A stretch of 64,000 nucleotides of DNA from Cladochytrium replicatum (GCA_025526935.1 JAHLKD010000001.1:372001-436000); one strand, 5' to 3'. Counted from the stretch's first letter, positions 35,022-46,464 are shown. Numbers and translations are program-made. Notes: generated from the sequence alone by a model not told the origin.

Positions 35022-36980
35022 CTAAAGCATTGTCAGAATGATAAACTGAAGAAGGCACGCAAGGTTACCAGCATTGTGTAGCCAGGAAACGTCGAATTGG
35101 ATCCCAAAAACATCACACAAACTGCTCAACTTTGCCTGCGAATGGCTCGTCCGCTCAATCCCGTCCTTTTCGAACTGCAATCCATCGTAGAGAACATTTG
35201 TATCTAACACGCTCCCAATCCTTTCTTCGACGTTGTCCACCAAATTGAACCGTTCAAGCGCTTTTAGATCCCCGTGAGCCTCATGGAAAACCCAAACGCA
35301 GTCGAATTCTTCAGAGTCTTCTTCATCATCGTCGCTCCAGCTACCGTCAAGGATAGTTCCCCTTCGCCGAGACGGAGATGCTTGTCGTGCTTTAGCTCGG
35401 CAGTTGCTGTCCGACTGCAGTTCCCGACGGACGGCATCGATCCCCACCACCTGTGTATTCCCAAAAGCGAAGTTGTGTCGCTGATCAGGGACATACTTTC
35501 GATTTGCGAACGCCAGGTTTTCAGATAGCACAAAGTGCTTCGACACAATCTGCGACGATGACACATGAGGTGGCAGCGGGCGGTCGGTTCGTGCCGGAAC
35601 TGGTTTCCCAGCTGGTGCCACAATGTTCAGGTTGCTAGTGAGGTCGATTGGAATCCCTGTGTTGATAGAGCGGAAGCGCTGTGCATCCGAGTTTGGACAG
35701 AATATCGTCCAGCCTACTTCGAGCAAGATGCTGTGATTGAACTCAAACTCTTCAACGTCCAATGCTAGAAAGACTTTCGGAAGGCCTCGGACGGTGATGG
35801 GTGTTGGCTGGATGGCGGAGTGCACCAGCCCACGAGCTCGAACAAGCTCTGCAGTCGTGTCTTGCATTCTAGACATTCATGTAAGAGGTGGTTTGAAGTG
35901 GCGGTTTGATCAATGGACTCACCTTCTTTTGAGCTTTCCAACAGTGCGGGTTCTTTGTTGTAACTTCTTCAGCAACACGTTCACCGTTGCGCTCGAAGAA
36001 AATTGCGGCAGGGCAAACACCTTCTCATACCCTGAGGAGTCTAGAGGGCATTTCTTGATCCCATCCAAATCCCGCTCATCTAACTTGGGACCTAGTAATG
36101 TGCGGCAGTACATAGTGAACTGATCTGTTAACGTATCGTGTTCACTCGCAAGGACGAGGACGTAATAGAGATGGTCTTCCTTCGAATGGCCTGTTTGAAC
36201 ACCAAAGTTTACATTGTGTTTCGTGTGGATCGAAATGGACAAACCCATGTAATATTCTTGCGATGATCGATCAATGAGCATCCAGAAACGATCAAGGAAG
36301 CAAGTGCAAGCTCGATGAAGGGTTGTCGGTATCTCGGACATCCAGAAGTCATAAATGAACTGAACAGAAACAAACTCGCCAGGACTGAACGTGACTTCAG
36401 GCAATGTGAACTCTGCTACCTTGCCTCCATAGGGGTTGGCAACGGCTTCATCGATATCAGCCTTCTGATCTGATCCGCTCGTTTTCCTTGAGGGCAAGGG
36501 GATTTTTTCATAGTCGGAATCCTCCGAATCAGAGTACAATCGCGGAGGTGGCGGAAAAGCTTCTTCAGTTTGGGATTTCCCATCCGCCGAACGGCCCTTC
36601 GAAGGTGTTGGAGTCTTCTCTTTGGCATACCTGAGTTGTGCTCTGGGAGGACGTGAAGGAGCGGGAGTGTTGGACTGTAGGTTACGCGCTTTCTTTGGAG
36701 TTCTCTCCTTCGACAACGGTGGCAATTCAGTTCTTTGTATGGTGGGATTGTCAGGGATACGGGATCGAGGCGGCGAGTCCCGAGTTCCTTGACTCTCAAA
36801 TTGTGTATCATCTGCAAAGCGTGCGGGAGAATCCCACGTACCCTCACTCTGAAATGCCTCCTCCGTCGTTATCCTCCCTGTCCCACGCCTTCGACTCCCC
36901 CCACCTCTCAGATTCCGGGGTGTTTTGTGGTGGTTCATCGCACGTGGCGTTAGTTGGATATGGGATGGGGGCACACTCAC
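35022..36980 (-). CDS. Gfd2/YDR514C-like DEDDh exonuclease-fold protein
   Basis: Predicted 634 residues; exons 36980-35923 and 35868-35022 with a 54-base intron. Residues 1-180 are disordered and basic. 180-345 is an unassigned folded region. 353-634 resembles the Gfd2/YDR514C RNase H-like domain: FLALDVEEFEFNHSILLEVG (first D-x-E, 390-392), NRKYVPDQRHNFAFG, HGDLKALERFNL, VLDTNVLYDG and LHNAGNLACLLQF. In the last motif the usual aspartate of HNAGNDA is leucine (622), so nuclease activity is doubtful. The protein may bind RNA or act as a scaffold. Confidence 0.6.
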
Positions 36981-37105
36981 ACTGCAGCCAGAATACCTTG
37001 GTATTTTGGCTCAGTGGTGGTTAGTGTAAACAGCATTGATAACTTGGTTTAGTTTTTAACTCTTCGTTTTTTAAATTTTGAAAACTGAAAACTTTCAAAG
37101 TGAAA

Positions 37106-38528
37106 CTATTCGTCATCCTCCTCTTCGTCACTCTCCTCCTCCTCCGCTTCTTCCAGCCACTTCAAGAAAGGAGCTGCACGCTCAATGATCTTGGTGCTGA
37201 CCTTGCGGTCGACATACTTCTTGCTCGCCTTCTGCCCCCACGCAATCAAGACTTCCTCCTCAACAAGGTCAGCGTCATACAATTCCTTCAAGATGATCGG
37301 GGCCTTGTCAAGAAGTTCCTTTGGGAACGAGAGTCCAACAAGTCTCTCGAATCCACCCAACAAAGACTTCTGATCCTTCTCCGTCTTGATGAATTGCTTC
37401 AACAGCTTCGCGCGCTTAGGAATCTGCTTTTCAGCAAGAATCTGCTCGGTGAAGAGAACTTGCACGAGGACCACAACAGCCTTGTAGTCGCGGATGCCCA
37501 AAGAGGTCGCTTCTTGAACAACTTCGGCATCGGTAGCTTTCGGGTTGTTATCAAGAAAAGTGCCAAATGCCTCAATGGGATCTTAAAAGATAAATTTAAT
37601 CTGGTCAGGCTGAAAGAAAACAAAAAGCCTGTGTTCAAACCTTCAGCGTCCTCATCGTCCTCATCTGCAATCAGGCTGGTGGGAACTGCTAGCTGAGCCA
37701 TACGAGCACGCACCGCTTCGGCACTCAAATCTGCAGCCCACTCTTCGTCGTCCTCGTCGTTAGCAAGGCGGAGGTTTGCGGCCTCGGAAGCAATCTGGCT
37801 AAGCTCGTCATTTTCTTCCCCGTTCTCTGCATCTGGAGGAGGTGTGGGAGGCTTCACACTGTCGCTTGATCCATTCTTTTTGGATTTCTTGTCCTTTCTG
37901 AATGGTTCAGAAACTTTCAGTACAATAATATGTGAGGATGCAAGTTTGGGCTTACTTGTCCTTGGAAGATTTGGCGGTAGCAGGTGGGTTCTTAACAATG
38001 TAAGTGGTAAGCCTGTGCGTCATATCCACGGTGTTGCGTTTTCCGCAAGCCTTGCAAACACGGTAAACGGTTTCATCCTTCGAGATCACCTGTAGAAATG
38101 GTCAACAGCTTGATACAATCAAAAACAGTAGGGAGACTCACCAAGTCGGTCTCCGGGTTCTTGCAGTGTGGGCAGAGCACAAACTTCTTGATAAATCCGT
38201 CCAAAAGGGTCTGCAACTTTTCCGCATTGTGAGCTCCGTTGACCTGGTACCGGTCCGCCGCATCATCGCACTGAACAAGAGCACCCAACTCGCACCCAAA
38301 GTACTTGGTGGGGTACGCAGGGGGGCGGGACAAAGAACGAGCGATGTCGCTCATGTTCGGAATAATGGTCTTAATACCGTTGCCGCGGCCCTCGACTTTG
38401 GAGATGAGCTGGAAAATTTGCATTGATGAGCCAGAAATGTCATCAAAGAAATCCGTCCAGCGTACCCTAGGCATCTTGTACCGATAAAAAGGATCCTTCT
38501 CATCACGACGAATGTTGATGGCAGCCAT
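37106..38528 (-). CDS. Translation initiation factor eIF5
   Basis: Predicted 398 residues; exons 38528-38466, 38408-38142, 38089-37956, 37897-37641 and 37581-37106. eIF5 is the GTPase-activating protein of eIF2 and acts in start-codon selection. It starts [21 protein letters not shown], and the catalytic arginine of the N-terminal GAP tail is in this segment. [22 protein letters not shown] and the zinc ribbon CPHC...CKAC follow, then a Lys/Asp-rich linker and a C-terminal W2 HEAT domain ending in an acidic tail ([17 protein letters not shown]). The first intron (57 bases) is stop-free. Removing it restores the family junction MPR-LISKVEG. Confidence 0.93.
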
Positions 38529-39150
38529 GATTGAAACTGTCTTCCAAAAAGAAATTCGAAACGTTGAACTGGTTAGAGAATTGAACTGAACGAATTGCTG
38601 GAAACTTCAGAGAATCCACAGATTCAAAATAGATTGGAAAAAGTCCTATGACCACGATGTCCGACGCAGGGGACTGTTGGCGGAAGCGGAGACACACACG
38701 AAAGTGACGGTAGGATACAAGCAGACATAAAACGACTAGACTTTTTTGTCGAGTCTATGGAGGCTGAATAAGACGTTTCCCGGAGGCTAAGCTTGAGACG
38801 TCAGAAATATAGGCGTTTTCTTTCTGGATGTGGGGAGGGCAGGCGGATGTACTCTCGACAGGCTCGGCTTCGAATCAGCAAACAGCATGAAAGCCAACAG
38901 GTAACAGACCGAAGGCGATTTTTTTCAAAAGACGGCAGGCAAGGCAAAATTCTGCGCTGACATACGAAGCATGAGGAAGTGGGAGAGAACTACTGGAGCA
39001 TCATCCTTACATGTGAGGAGCGATTCGCAGCAACCACGATGTCAGTGCAGTTCGTCGGTGAAAGGGTGAAGAAATACGCAGATGAAAGTCGCGCTGAGAT
39101 GAAAACGACAAGAAATAAAGTAGAAAAAATGAAAAATTTATGTTGATGAA
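38529..39150. other. Spacer upstream of eIF5
   Basis: No gene recognised. It carries the eIF5 promoter on its left side and the 3' flank of the gene ending at 39151. Confidence 0.4.
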
Positions 39151-39770
39151 TCATGGCAGAAAGAAATAATCGGTAGCTGGCGCTGAACCAGCTTCAGTAT
39201 TACATAGATCAAATTCAAGTGGGTGGTCACTACTGTGGTGGAGAGCGAGCACAACCCTTGAACAATTCTCACGTTTGTCGGCCTTCTTCTGATTCACCCA
39301 ACCCATGCTGCCTGCAAACCCAAGTCCCACACCAAGACCGCTTCCAACGAGGATTCGTGTAACAATTCCAACTCGTCGCGTAGAAATCCCCGCAAATTCC
39401 ATCGTCCACGGCGCTCTGAAATATCAAATCATTATCGAGATCAGCTTATATCAAACGTCAAAGATACCTGTTTTAGCGCTGTTGAGCAAGCGCCAAGAGC
39501 GATCCTGCCACTCGATCGCCTCCTTCCCTTCCATCCGACCTTCAGTCATCACCACCCCAGCGACCAATCCAACCGCAAGCGCTGCTTCGTTGTTGGGTAA
39601 ATAGAGCGATGCGGAACTTGCGCACTGTTTTCGCCAAGATTGTTCCAGTTGTGGTGAGCACTGAATGCCCCAACGGAGTGTGATGCGACGTCGGCGCGGA
39701 GGACCTGTTTTGCTTTGGTTTCGACGAGGTGTTCTGGGAATGGCGGGCACTGATACACTGCTTCGAGCAT
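39151..39770 (-). CDS. Unknown small protein with glycine-rich membrane segment
   Basis: Three exon-like pieces, 39770-39705, 39660-39468 and 39413-39151, join in phase to 173 residues. The middle contains a short hydrophobic stretch (EAALAVGLVAGVVM) and EWQDRSWRLLNSAKT. The last exon has a glycine-rich helix (ILVGSGLGVGLGFAGSMG) followed by a polar tail. A mitochondrial inner-membrane protein is conceivable, but this is a guess. The frame is open upstream of the chosen ATG, so the start is uncertain. Confidence 0.4.
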
Positions 39771-39955
39771 ATTGATGTGTTTCTGAGCGGTAGCAGCCTT
39801 TCCTAAACTGGAGCAAATCGAATAACACGTGTCTAAATGATTCAATAGGTGACAACAATAGCATATTGAAAAAGGGATTAGCACTACAGGTAGTACGTAG
39901 TAGATCGTAATCAAGCCAAAAGGCTGCATCAAGCCAACTAAAGTCTGTGCACAGA

Positions 39956-41421
39956 TCACGATTTTCTCAACGGATCCAAGTCATTCAAAATATCTAACAC
40001 TGGAATTGACTGCTTCCTCTGGGGTTGAAGAACTGGCGGCGCACTAAACGTAGCAAACTGATGCCCGCCATTCCTATTTGGAACCTTTGGTGTCCCAGGG
40101 TTGCTCGCAGGTGGGGTGAGATCACTCAACTTAATTGGCTGCACTACTGCAAACCCTCCTGTATCTGAAGCAAGATCACATTTAAATATTTTGCTCAAAC
40201 TTCCAACGCTTACTCTTTGGAGGTTGATATGATCCCAAATCGAACAAGCTGCTATGTTTCGCAACGCTGGAATCGAATCCGCGCAAGGCTGCATAAGGGT
40301 CATCTGCAGCTGGTGTAATCGATGTCGCACCGAGCGGATTTGGGGTTTGAGTGCCAAAAGAGGGCAAACCATCCACACTACTTGCATTCAGTGGTTTGAA
40401 TCCACCTAGTTGCGACGGCACAATAGGGTTCATACTGACACAGGGCAATATCGTTTTCTCAGTTGGGTTGGCGGGAAATGTTCCAGCATTCATGACTGGC
40501 ATTGAGCTTCGGGTTGTTGTCATCGAATTGATCATGGTGGGAACAGTGGCGGGTTGAACTGGTGGGGCACTGACGAACCCGGAAAAATAAGCAAACTCGT
40601 CCGGCTTTGTGGGAAGGGGTTTGTTGTCCAGCAAAGATGGGGCAAAATGGCGCAGATCCAAAGGAGGCTGCACGGCGGCAGCCTTTGAAGGTGATGAAAC
40701 AAAGCCGCCAAACACAATCTCCGATGCGCTTGATGATGGCTTCATTGGCTCAGAATCAAGTGTGAGAAGATCTTTCTGAGACTATACGTAACGAACAGAT
40801 GAGCACCAGAAATAGGACATTTACGATGAGCTATACGCACTGTCGACATGCTGAATAAATCACGTTTGGGTGGCGGCGAAACCTGGATTGGGCTTCCTGG
40901 CATTTGGGGAGGTGATCCACTCGTGAATGATTCCATGATCTCAAAGACACAAATAATGCGTCAGACCAACGGGGTAGCTTCAAGAATATCGAGGGAATAC
41001 CTCCTTGTAAAATCGCTTCTGGACGTACTTCACCCTCATAAACTCTCGTATCCCAAACGTATCGTTCGCATCCGGCTGGGGATACGTCTCCGGATTCCAA
41101 GTGGCCAGCCACGTCCGTCTTGCATACGAGTTCCCGCCTTTCTGCAGCGACTGAATCTCCGCCGGGGTGAATATCGATGCAGACACACTCTTCACTCTGT
41201 GGCTGAACTCTCGCACAATTCCGGAGCAGCTCGTGCAGATGAAAGTCGTTGCGGTGATGTTGACGAATACTGGAGTACGCTTTGCGCAATCAAAGCAGAC
41301 CTACGGGTCCCTGATAAGGTCGAATCTGAAGCAGTTGAAACTAACGCACCTTGTTCTCTTCTTTCTGCATCAGTTCCTTCAGTATTTTGAGGTGTCGCTC
41401 CTCCTGCTTCTTTGTCGACAT
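39956..41421 (-). CDS. ArfGAP with AGFG/SMAP-like architecture
   Basis: Predicted 413 residues; exons 41421-41350, 41300-41001, 40939-40841, 40775-40214 and 40164-39956. Residues about 10-125 are an ArfGAP domain: zinc finger C-x2-C-x16-C-x2-C beginning VCFDC, the GIV-REFSHRVKS arginine-finger region, and WNPETYPQPD. The rest is disordered and rich in Pro, Ser, Gly-Phe and Pro-Phe pairs, ending in LDILNDLDPLRKS. The usual GIHR of the arginine finger reads GIVR here. Such proteins stimulate GTP hydrolysis by Arf in vesicle traffic. Confidence 0.85.
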
Positions 41422-42050
41422 GCTCAGACTTGTGCTGACTGACCCGTTCATAATGAATGTTGCCCTGCTTGAGGCTTAGAGTTGTCTTTGGGATATTTAC
41501 CGTGAAGGTGCACCTAAATCGGGAGTAAAGTTGCTCCACACAATGTACCCGGGAATTGAACCCCCAGACTCAAAGAAAATTACCAACGGCAGCGAAAGTG
41601 TCTTCCACGCCTATTTCTCCACCAACGTCGACTCCTTCCGCTACGGCCGACCTTCTCTTTGGTGACGCGCCAGCTTCAAGCCGGAAGTTGCAAATGGCGC
41701 ATCTGACGACTTGTTTGCAGCGTTCCACACTACCCCTGCAGCAGCACTAGCGCAAACCGCCACACCAACTGCAGGATCCTCTTTCTTGCGCTATACTCTG
41801 CTGACACATTGAAGATGTCGATCCTGATCTGATATCCAGGTTTTCAGGAAAATTTTCGGGTATCGGGTCCAACCCTTATCAGGTCAAGATTCAGACCCGA
41901 GTAAAACCCAATGTGATAAGAAAGCTAAAACGAAGCTATTGTTTGACACCTTCCAAGAAGACACAATATAAGTTTTGTATCAAACAATTTGTATCATAAC
42001 AGACATCGAGGCATGTATTTTCTGCCAACAGACATTGAATTTTGGCTTGC
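41422..42050. other. Spacer with coding-like remnants
   Basis: 41500-41815 contains plus-strand pieces in different frames (for example PTSTPSATADLLFGDAP and SDDLFAAFHTTPAAALAQ) that look like a disordered ArfGAP-type or adaptor tail, but with stops. No complete gene. 41820-42050 shows nothing recognisable. Confidence 0.35.
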
Positions 42051-42339
42051 TGGAGACTTTGTGTTCAATCCAGGCGTAGCGTGGTGGTCAATTTTGGGCT
42101 GGATTGATGGAGACAATCAGGCTTTTACTGATCAATAACAGCTGACTGTTTGACATCGAAGAACCAGATTTCTTTTCTTGATAATTACTGCCCACTTCAT
42201 CATGAAAGAATGGGAGCTGCAGGACTTGCTGCTGCAGATGATTCCGATGGTTGGAAAGCATGAATGCGTCGACCAGCCATCAAAGAAGGTTTATGACATT
42301 AAAGCCCGCAGTTATCGACATGTGCGACTGTGTCCTCTG
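42051..42339 (+). mobile_element. hAT transposase copy 1, left part
   Basis: 42140-42265 encodes ITAHFIMKEWELQDLLLQMI and PMVGKHE in the plus direction with a stop. From about 42267 the sequence switches to the antisense of a downstream part of the same transposase (compare 61262-61380). The copy is then interrupted at 42340 by an LTR element and resumes at 46465. Confidence 0.7.
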
Positions 42340-42808
42340 TGTTAAAAACCAAGGGCTTCTCCTGGCAGCGGTAGGGCGTGTTTAGCTGTACTTTAGCTAG
42401 CACAACAGCTCCAGGTTCCGTCTCTTGGCCCAGTTGAATATGGGGTGATGATAAAGCAAATTCCCTTGTTGCACACAAGCACTCTGTGGCTAATACAAAT
42501 CAAGGCTGGGATTGCTAACCAGGAAGACTGTGGTGTGTGAGTGTTTGGTTTGTTCCACTGTCTCCTTTATTTATACCTGTGGTGTGTGAGTGTTTGGTTT
42601 GTTCCACTGTCTCAAGGAACCAGCCACCCTCACACCGCAATAAATATTCCCACACAGAAGAATATTCAACAATTACAATAAAGAAAATAAACAGCATGAC
42701 TGCCCAAAGCATAAATCGAGCAATAGCATAAAACCTTCTCAAGCCCAAGAGAAAAGCCTATTGCACAAAACAATGGGTAAGCCCTCCAAGGGTACACAGA
42801 ATTTAACA
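42340..42808 (-). repeat. LTR, 3' copy of element 1
   Basis: 469 bases, TGTTAAA...TTTAACA termini. It contains two direct copies of a 35-base stretch beginning GTGGTGTGTGAGTG (about 42531 and 42577) and, on the element's sense strand, a TATAAATA box. Confidence 0.9.
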
Positions 42809-42864
42809 GGTGCCCCCTCGAAGATGAGCTTTTGGGTCACCAAAGCTCATGTCATCAGATAAAC

Positions 42865-45846
42865 TCAAAAAAGAATGAAAACACCTGCACGCTCCTTGTA
42901 CTCTGCAACAGTGTCAGCTGAATGTTCTTCCAGTTCGTCAGCAGGTTCCCAGGAGTCATCAGAGGGCGGATAGCCTAACCAACGCACACGAAACTGGAGT
43001 TTCCCGCGATGTTTCCGGTGAGCCACTATTCGTTCGACTTCATACCATTCACCATCTTCTTCGAGCTCCGGTTCTGGCCTATCTCGACCTTGCTGCCGGG
43101 GAGCAGGAGGTTCATGCTTCTTCAACATTGAAACATGAAACCAAGGATTGACACGAGAAAACTTTTTGGGAAGTGCAAGACGGTAGGTGTCATACTTGCC
43201 CACTTCCTCAACGACAAATGGACCAACCCAAGATTCCGATAGTTTCCGTTGATAGAACTTCATATGCTTGGTGGTGAGCATAACATCGTCTCCAACTTTG
43301 AATATTGGAATTGGCCTCTTAGTGTCCTGAGCTCTTTTATAATACTCCTGATATTCTGAATAAAGTGTAGTGCACTGGATTTGCAATTCCCTCAATCGAT
43401 CGACTAGTCTTTCTGCATCAGCTGACCGTAGGGCACGATGTTCTGACGAATCGATAAGGGCTCCTGGACCAGTGGGATTATATCCCAAATCCTGTTCAAA
43501 TCTGGTAACTCCCAAAGGTTCATTACTGGCTCGAACTTGTGAATTGATTGCGAACTCAACCATCGGAAGGTAACGCTCCCATGCTAACCCACAGTCATCC
43601 CCATCGTACACTGCATCAGCTAATTTGGATAGAACTGCAACTGCCAATTTCACTGTGCTCTCTGCATATGGATTAGCCTGTGGATGATGAGCTGTACTAG
43701 AATGCTGCTCAATTCCCAATCGCTTCAGGACTGTCTGCGTCATCCCACTAACAAAGGCAGATCCTCTATCTGATGTGAATCTCTCTGGTAAACCATGGAG
43801 TGGATAATATCTCTCGTATATCAAATTGCCAACTTCTTCGGATGTTGGGTTGATGTTACACTTGTAGAGATGACATCGTGAAGAGAAGCAGCAGACTACA
43901 ACAAGAATGCCAATCAATGGATGACAACCACAGAATGGACCTGCATTGTCTAAAGATGAATGAGCCCAACGACCAGTTATGGCTGCAATATTCCGGAGGA
44001 AAGTTGAATGAGGGGGTGCTCGGGCATGATCTTGACACACCTGGCAACCTTTGACCCATCTCCTGATCTTATGCAGCATCTTTGGAAACCAGAAGACTGT
44101 AGCTAATGCAGCAAACATTTTTTCAGCAGAAAAATGACCACCTCTTTCATGTCTATCCTGGAGGATAGTTGCTTCGGCAACCTCAGTTGGTACAAATACC
44201 TTCCAACCTCCAGCATTATGATACAGAATATTATCTATAAATTCCCAAGAGGTGGCAAAGACTCGCTCTTGCTCACTGCACTGCTTCAAATCTCCATTAT
44301 TTTTTTCTATAATTGCTAGATAACGCTGTGCTGGCTTTTCCAAATCCTGAACACGCTCACGCCTCCACTGTTCATCACGATCGTCCCACCAGCGTGACAC
44401 TGCAGAATTATCTTTGAACCGTAGCACCATAGCTTGAGCTTGCATTGGTTCTGTCCAAGCTTGACTAATTGCAACTTTTGTCACTGCTTTGAAAAACTTC
44501 CCTAACTCATTTGAGCTGGCATCATCAGCCTGGCCTGAAGAAGAAGTCCCAGCAAAAAGAGGTATGCTGTTTAGAGCATTCTGGTCTAACTTCTCTGATC
44601 GTTTGGTGAGAAGCCCAGTTTGTTGGAGTGCTGAAACAATTTCCAGTCCAATGTTTCCCTGTGGAGGGGAAGATTGGCCAACTGGAAAGCTCTGGAAAAC
44701 ATCCGCTGTAGGTCCATGATAATCACTAGTTCCAAGTGTTTTCACTGTTGGTACAGCTGCATCTTTCAAAACAAATTGGGCAGATGGTAAAACTGGGGAA
44801 GCTTGTTGTGATGCCGAGTCCTTTGGTCCAAGCTCTTGCATATCGGAGTGCTGATCGTCAGATGATGATGACACTGCAAGTAATGCTCGAATCTGATCAC
44901 GATCCCTCTTCAATCTGTCACATTCAGCAATTGATAAATCCAAAGCTTCACGCAATTTGTGGTTGGCCCTGCATTCTGCTCGCCACAGACCACAAAATCG
45001 ATCTGCCAACGTTGGAGGTCCATTTTCGTTTTGTGAAGAGACCTCGCTCCCACGCCCGCTCTGCTGCGCCATTTCGCCGTCGGGTATGTTGGCGCGATCC
45101 AAACGAGTGCGAAGACTGGCTCCGGCAGCCTTCACTGAGGCCAATTCCGCCTCTACCAGTTCGGCCTCGATGCGGAGTTGGCTGGCAAGCTCTTGGGACA
45201 CCTTCAACTGCTTCTCCAAGTCATCCAGAGCTGAAACTCGCTTTGCCTCCACCGATCGAGCCGTCTCTAGCTCCGCTGCAGCACTGGCTGCCTTGCGCCG
45301 TGCTTCCGCTGCATTCTCCTGTGCAACGCGAAGCTCTCGACAAGCACTAGCCAGTTCCTGCTGCAGGTCTGCCAAGTTTTGGCCAATTCCATCATGGTTC
45401 GATAAATCGGCATCCCAAAAATCGGTCTGGGTCTGGGAATCAGTCCAACGCTTCTCTCCATCGTCCTCGACATCAGGAACATCAATGGGATCAAGCTGAT
45501 CCGTCGCCAGAACCAAGTTATCCGCAAGCGCCGAGCACTGCATCACAAGTGCATCGTTCTCGATTTCAAGCTGCTCGAGCGATACGGCCGATTCAGCGCG
45601 TCCCTCTTCACGCGCACGGTTTAGCAATTCCACAAGTGCATTCGGGACAGCGATCTGGCCAGATCCAATACTGGCCAAAAATCCAGCAACGTCCTCCAAT
45701 GAATACATCAACAAAAACGCATTCCTCCACGCATTGCGAGGTTCCCCCAAGCGCTCCGCAAGATGCCGCAATCGTTCCCGAGGTTCCAAAGGCTGTCCAA
45801 CATGAGCCCTCGCCAAGCGATCCTGAACCCTCGAAGTTGTCGACAT
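42865..45846 (-). CDS. Gag-integrase-chromodomain fusion ORF, element 1
   Basis: 993 residues from the ATG at 45846 (MSTTSRVQDRLARAHVG). Residues 1-504 are gag-like, with a long coiled coil (about 155-270). At 44334/44335 the frame passes directly into the region before integrase (PAQRYLAII). Integrase has the zinc-binding H-x-H-like and CQVC part (GGHFSAEK...GCQVCQDH) and the D, D, E triad (SLDNAGPF, FTSDRGSAF, NPYAESTVKL). A C-terminal chromodomain follows (YEVERIVAHR, FRVRWLGYPPSDDSWEP). Protease, RT and RNase H are absent, so the element cannot copy itself alone. The frame is intact. An apparent 49-codon upstream extension lies in the leader. Confidence 0.85.
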   Translation of the reverse strand: MSTTSRVQDRLARAHVGQPLEPRERLRHLAERLGEPRNAWRNAFLLMYSLEDVAGFLASIGSGQIAVPNALVELLNRAREEGRAESAVSLEQLEIENDALVMQCSALADNLVLATDQLDPIDVPDVEDDGEKRWTDSQTQTDFWDADLSNHDGIGQNLADLQQELASACRELRVAQENAAEARRKAASAAAELETARSVEAKRVSALDDLEKQLKVSQELASQLRIEAELVEAELASVKAAGASLRTRLDRANIPDGEMAQQSGRGSEVSSQNENGPPTLADRFCGLWRAECRANHKLREALDLSIAECDRLKRDRDQIRALLAVSSSSDDQHSDMQELGPKDSASQQASPVLPSAQFVLKDAAVPTVKTLGTSDYHGPTADVFQSFPVGQSSPPQGNIGLEIVSALQQTGLLTKRSEKLDQNALNSIPLFAGTSSSGQADDASSNELGKFFKAVTKVAISQAWTEPMQAQAMVLRFKDNSAVSRWWDDRDEQWRRERVQDLEKPAQRYLAIIEKNNGDLKQCSEQERVFATSWEFIDNILYHNAGGWKVFVPTEVAEATILQDRHERGGHFSAEKMFAALATVFWFPKMLHKIRRWVKGCQVCQDHARAPPHSTFLRNIAAITGRWAHSSLDNAGPFCGCHPLIGILVVVCCFSSRCHLYKCNINPTSEEVGNLIYERYYPLHGLPERFTSDRGSAFVSGMTQTVLKRLGIEQHSSTAHHPQANPYAESTVKLAVAVLSKLADAVYDGDDCGLAWERYLPMVEFAINSQVRASNEPLGVTRFEQDLGYNPTGPGALIDSSEHRALRSADAERLVDRLRELQIQCTTLYSEYQEYYKRAQDTKRPIPIFKVGDDVMLTTKHMKFYQRKLSESWVGPFVVEEVGKYDTYRLALPKKFSRVNPWFHVSMLKKHEPPAPRQQGRDRPEPELEEDGEWYEVERIVAHRKHRGKLQFRVRWLGYPPSDDSWEPADELEEHSADTVAEYKERAGVFILF

Positions 45847-45994
45847 ATTGTGCTCAGAAAAATGCGTAAAATAATCGAAACTGATCGCCCGTAATTCTGA
45901 GTAATCAGGGAAGTGTTTGTGTAGCCGGTAATACGTTCCTGAGTGAACGCACAAAAAGGTCCAAAAATGGTGGGTCCCGGATGAAACCACCACC

Positions 45995-46464
45995 TGTTAA
46001 AAACCAAGGGCTTCTCCTGGCAGCGGTAGGGCGTGTTTAGCTGTACTTTAGCTAGCACAACAGCTCCAGGTTCCGTCTCTTGGCCCAGTTGAATATGGGG
46101 TAAATGATAAAGCAAATTCCCTTGTTGCACACAAGCACTCTGTGGCTAATACAAATCAAGGCTGGGATTGCTAACCAGGAAGACTGTGGTGTGTGAGTGT
46201 TTGGTTTGTTCCACTGTCTCCTTTATTTATACCTGTGGTGTGTGAGTGTTTGGTTTGTTCCACTGTCTCAAGGAACCAGCCACCCTCACACCGCAATAAA
46301 TATTCCCACACAGAAGAATATTCAACAATTACAATAAAGAAAATAAACAGCATGACTGCCCAAAACATAAATCGAGCAATAGCATAAAACCTTCTCAAGC
46401 CCAAGAGAAAAGCCTATTGCACAAAACAATGGGTAAGCCCTCCAAGGGTACACAGAATTTAACA
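45995..46464 (-). repeat. LTR, 5' copy of element 1
   Basis: 470 bases. It differs from the left LTR at two noticed sites: GGGGTAAATG instead of GGGGTGATG, and CAAAACAT instead of CAAAGCAT. The sequence on its inner side (minus strand GGTGGTGGTTTCATCC) is where a primer-binding site is expected. Confidence 0.9.

Larger units (their letters stand above)
42340..46464 (-). mobile_element. Chromodomain Ty3/gypsy element 1, internal deletion
   Basis: 4.1 kb element in minus orientation with LTRs at 42340-42808 and 45995-46464. It is flanked by the 5-base target duplication CTCTG and inserted in hAT copy 1. A purine-rich tract (about GAGGGGGCACC on the minus strand) abuts the 3' LTR. Protease, reverse transcriptase and RNase H are missing, and a single frame joins gag to integrase. 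Element 2 (55402-59527) is almost identical. Confidence 0.92.

Noticed and set aside
41540-41580. tRNA-like T-arm (GGGTTCAATTCCC on the minus strand)
   Set aside because: Stem pairing is incomplete and no D-arm, anticodon arm or acceptor stem fits around it.
42515-42748. 77-codon hydrophobic frame repeated five times (also at 46171, 55578, 59234, 61862), plus a 64-codon frame opposite
   Set aside because: Both lie wholly inside the LTRs and repeat only because the LTRs are recent copies. Nothing indicates translation.
44736-45499. Long plus-strand frames (204 and 180 codons), repeated at 57799 and 58020
   Set aside because: Antisense shadows of the gag coding region of elements 1 and 2.
45847-45993. 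N-terminal extension of the gag-integrase frame by 49 residues
   Set aside because: It begins at a non-ATG codon beside the LTR, covers the expected primer-binding site and differs between copies 1 and 2. The ATG at 45846 is preferred.
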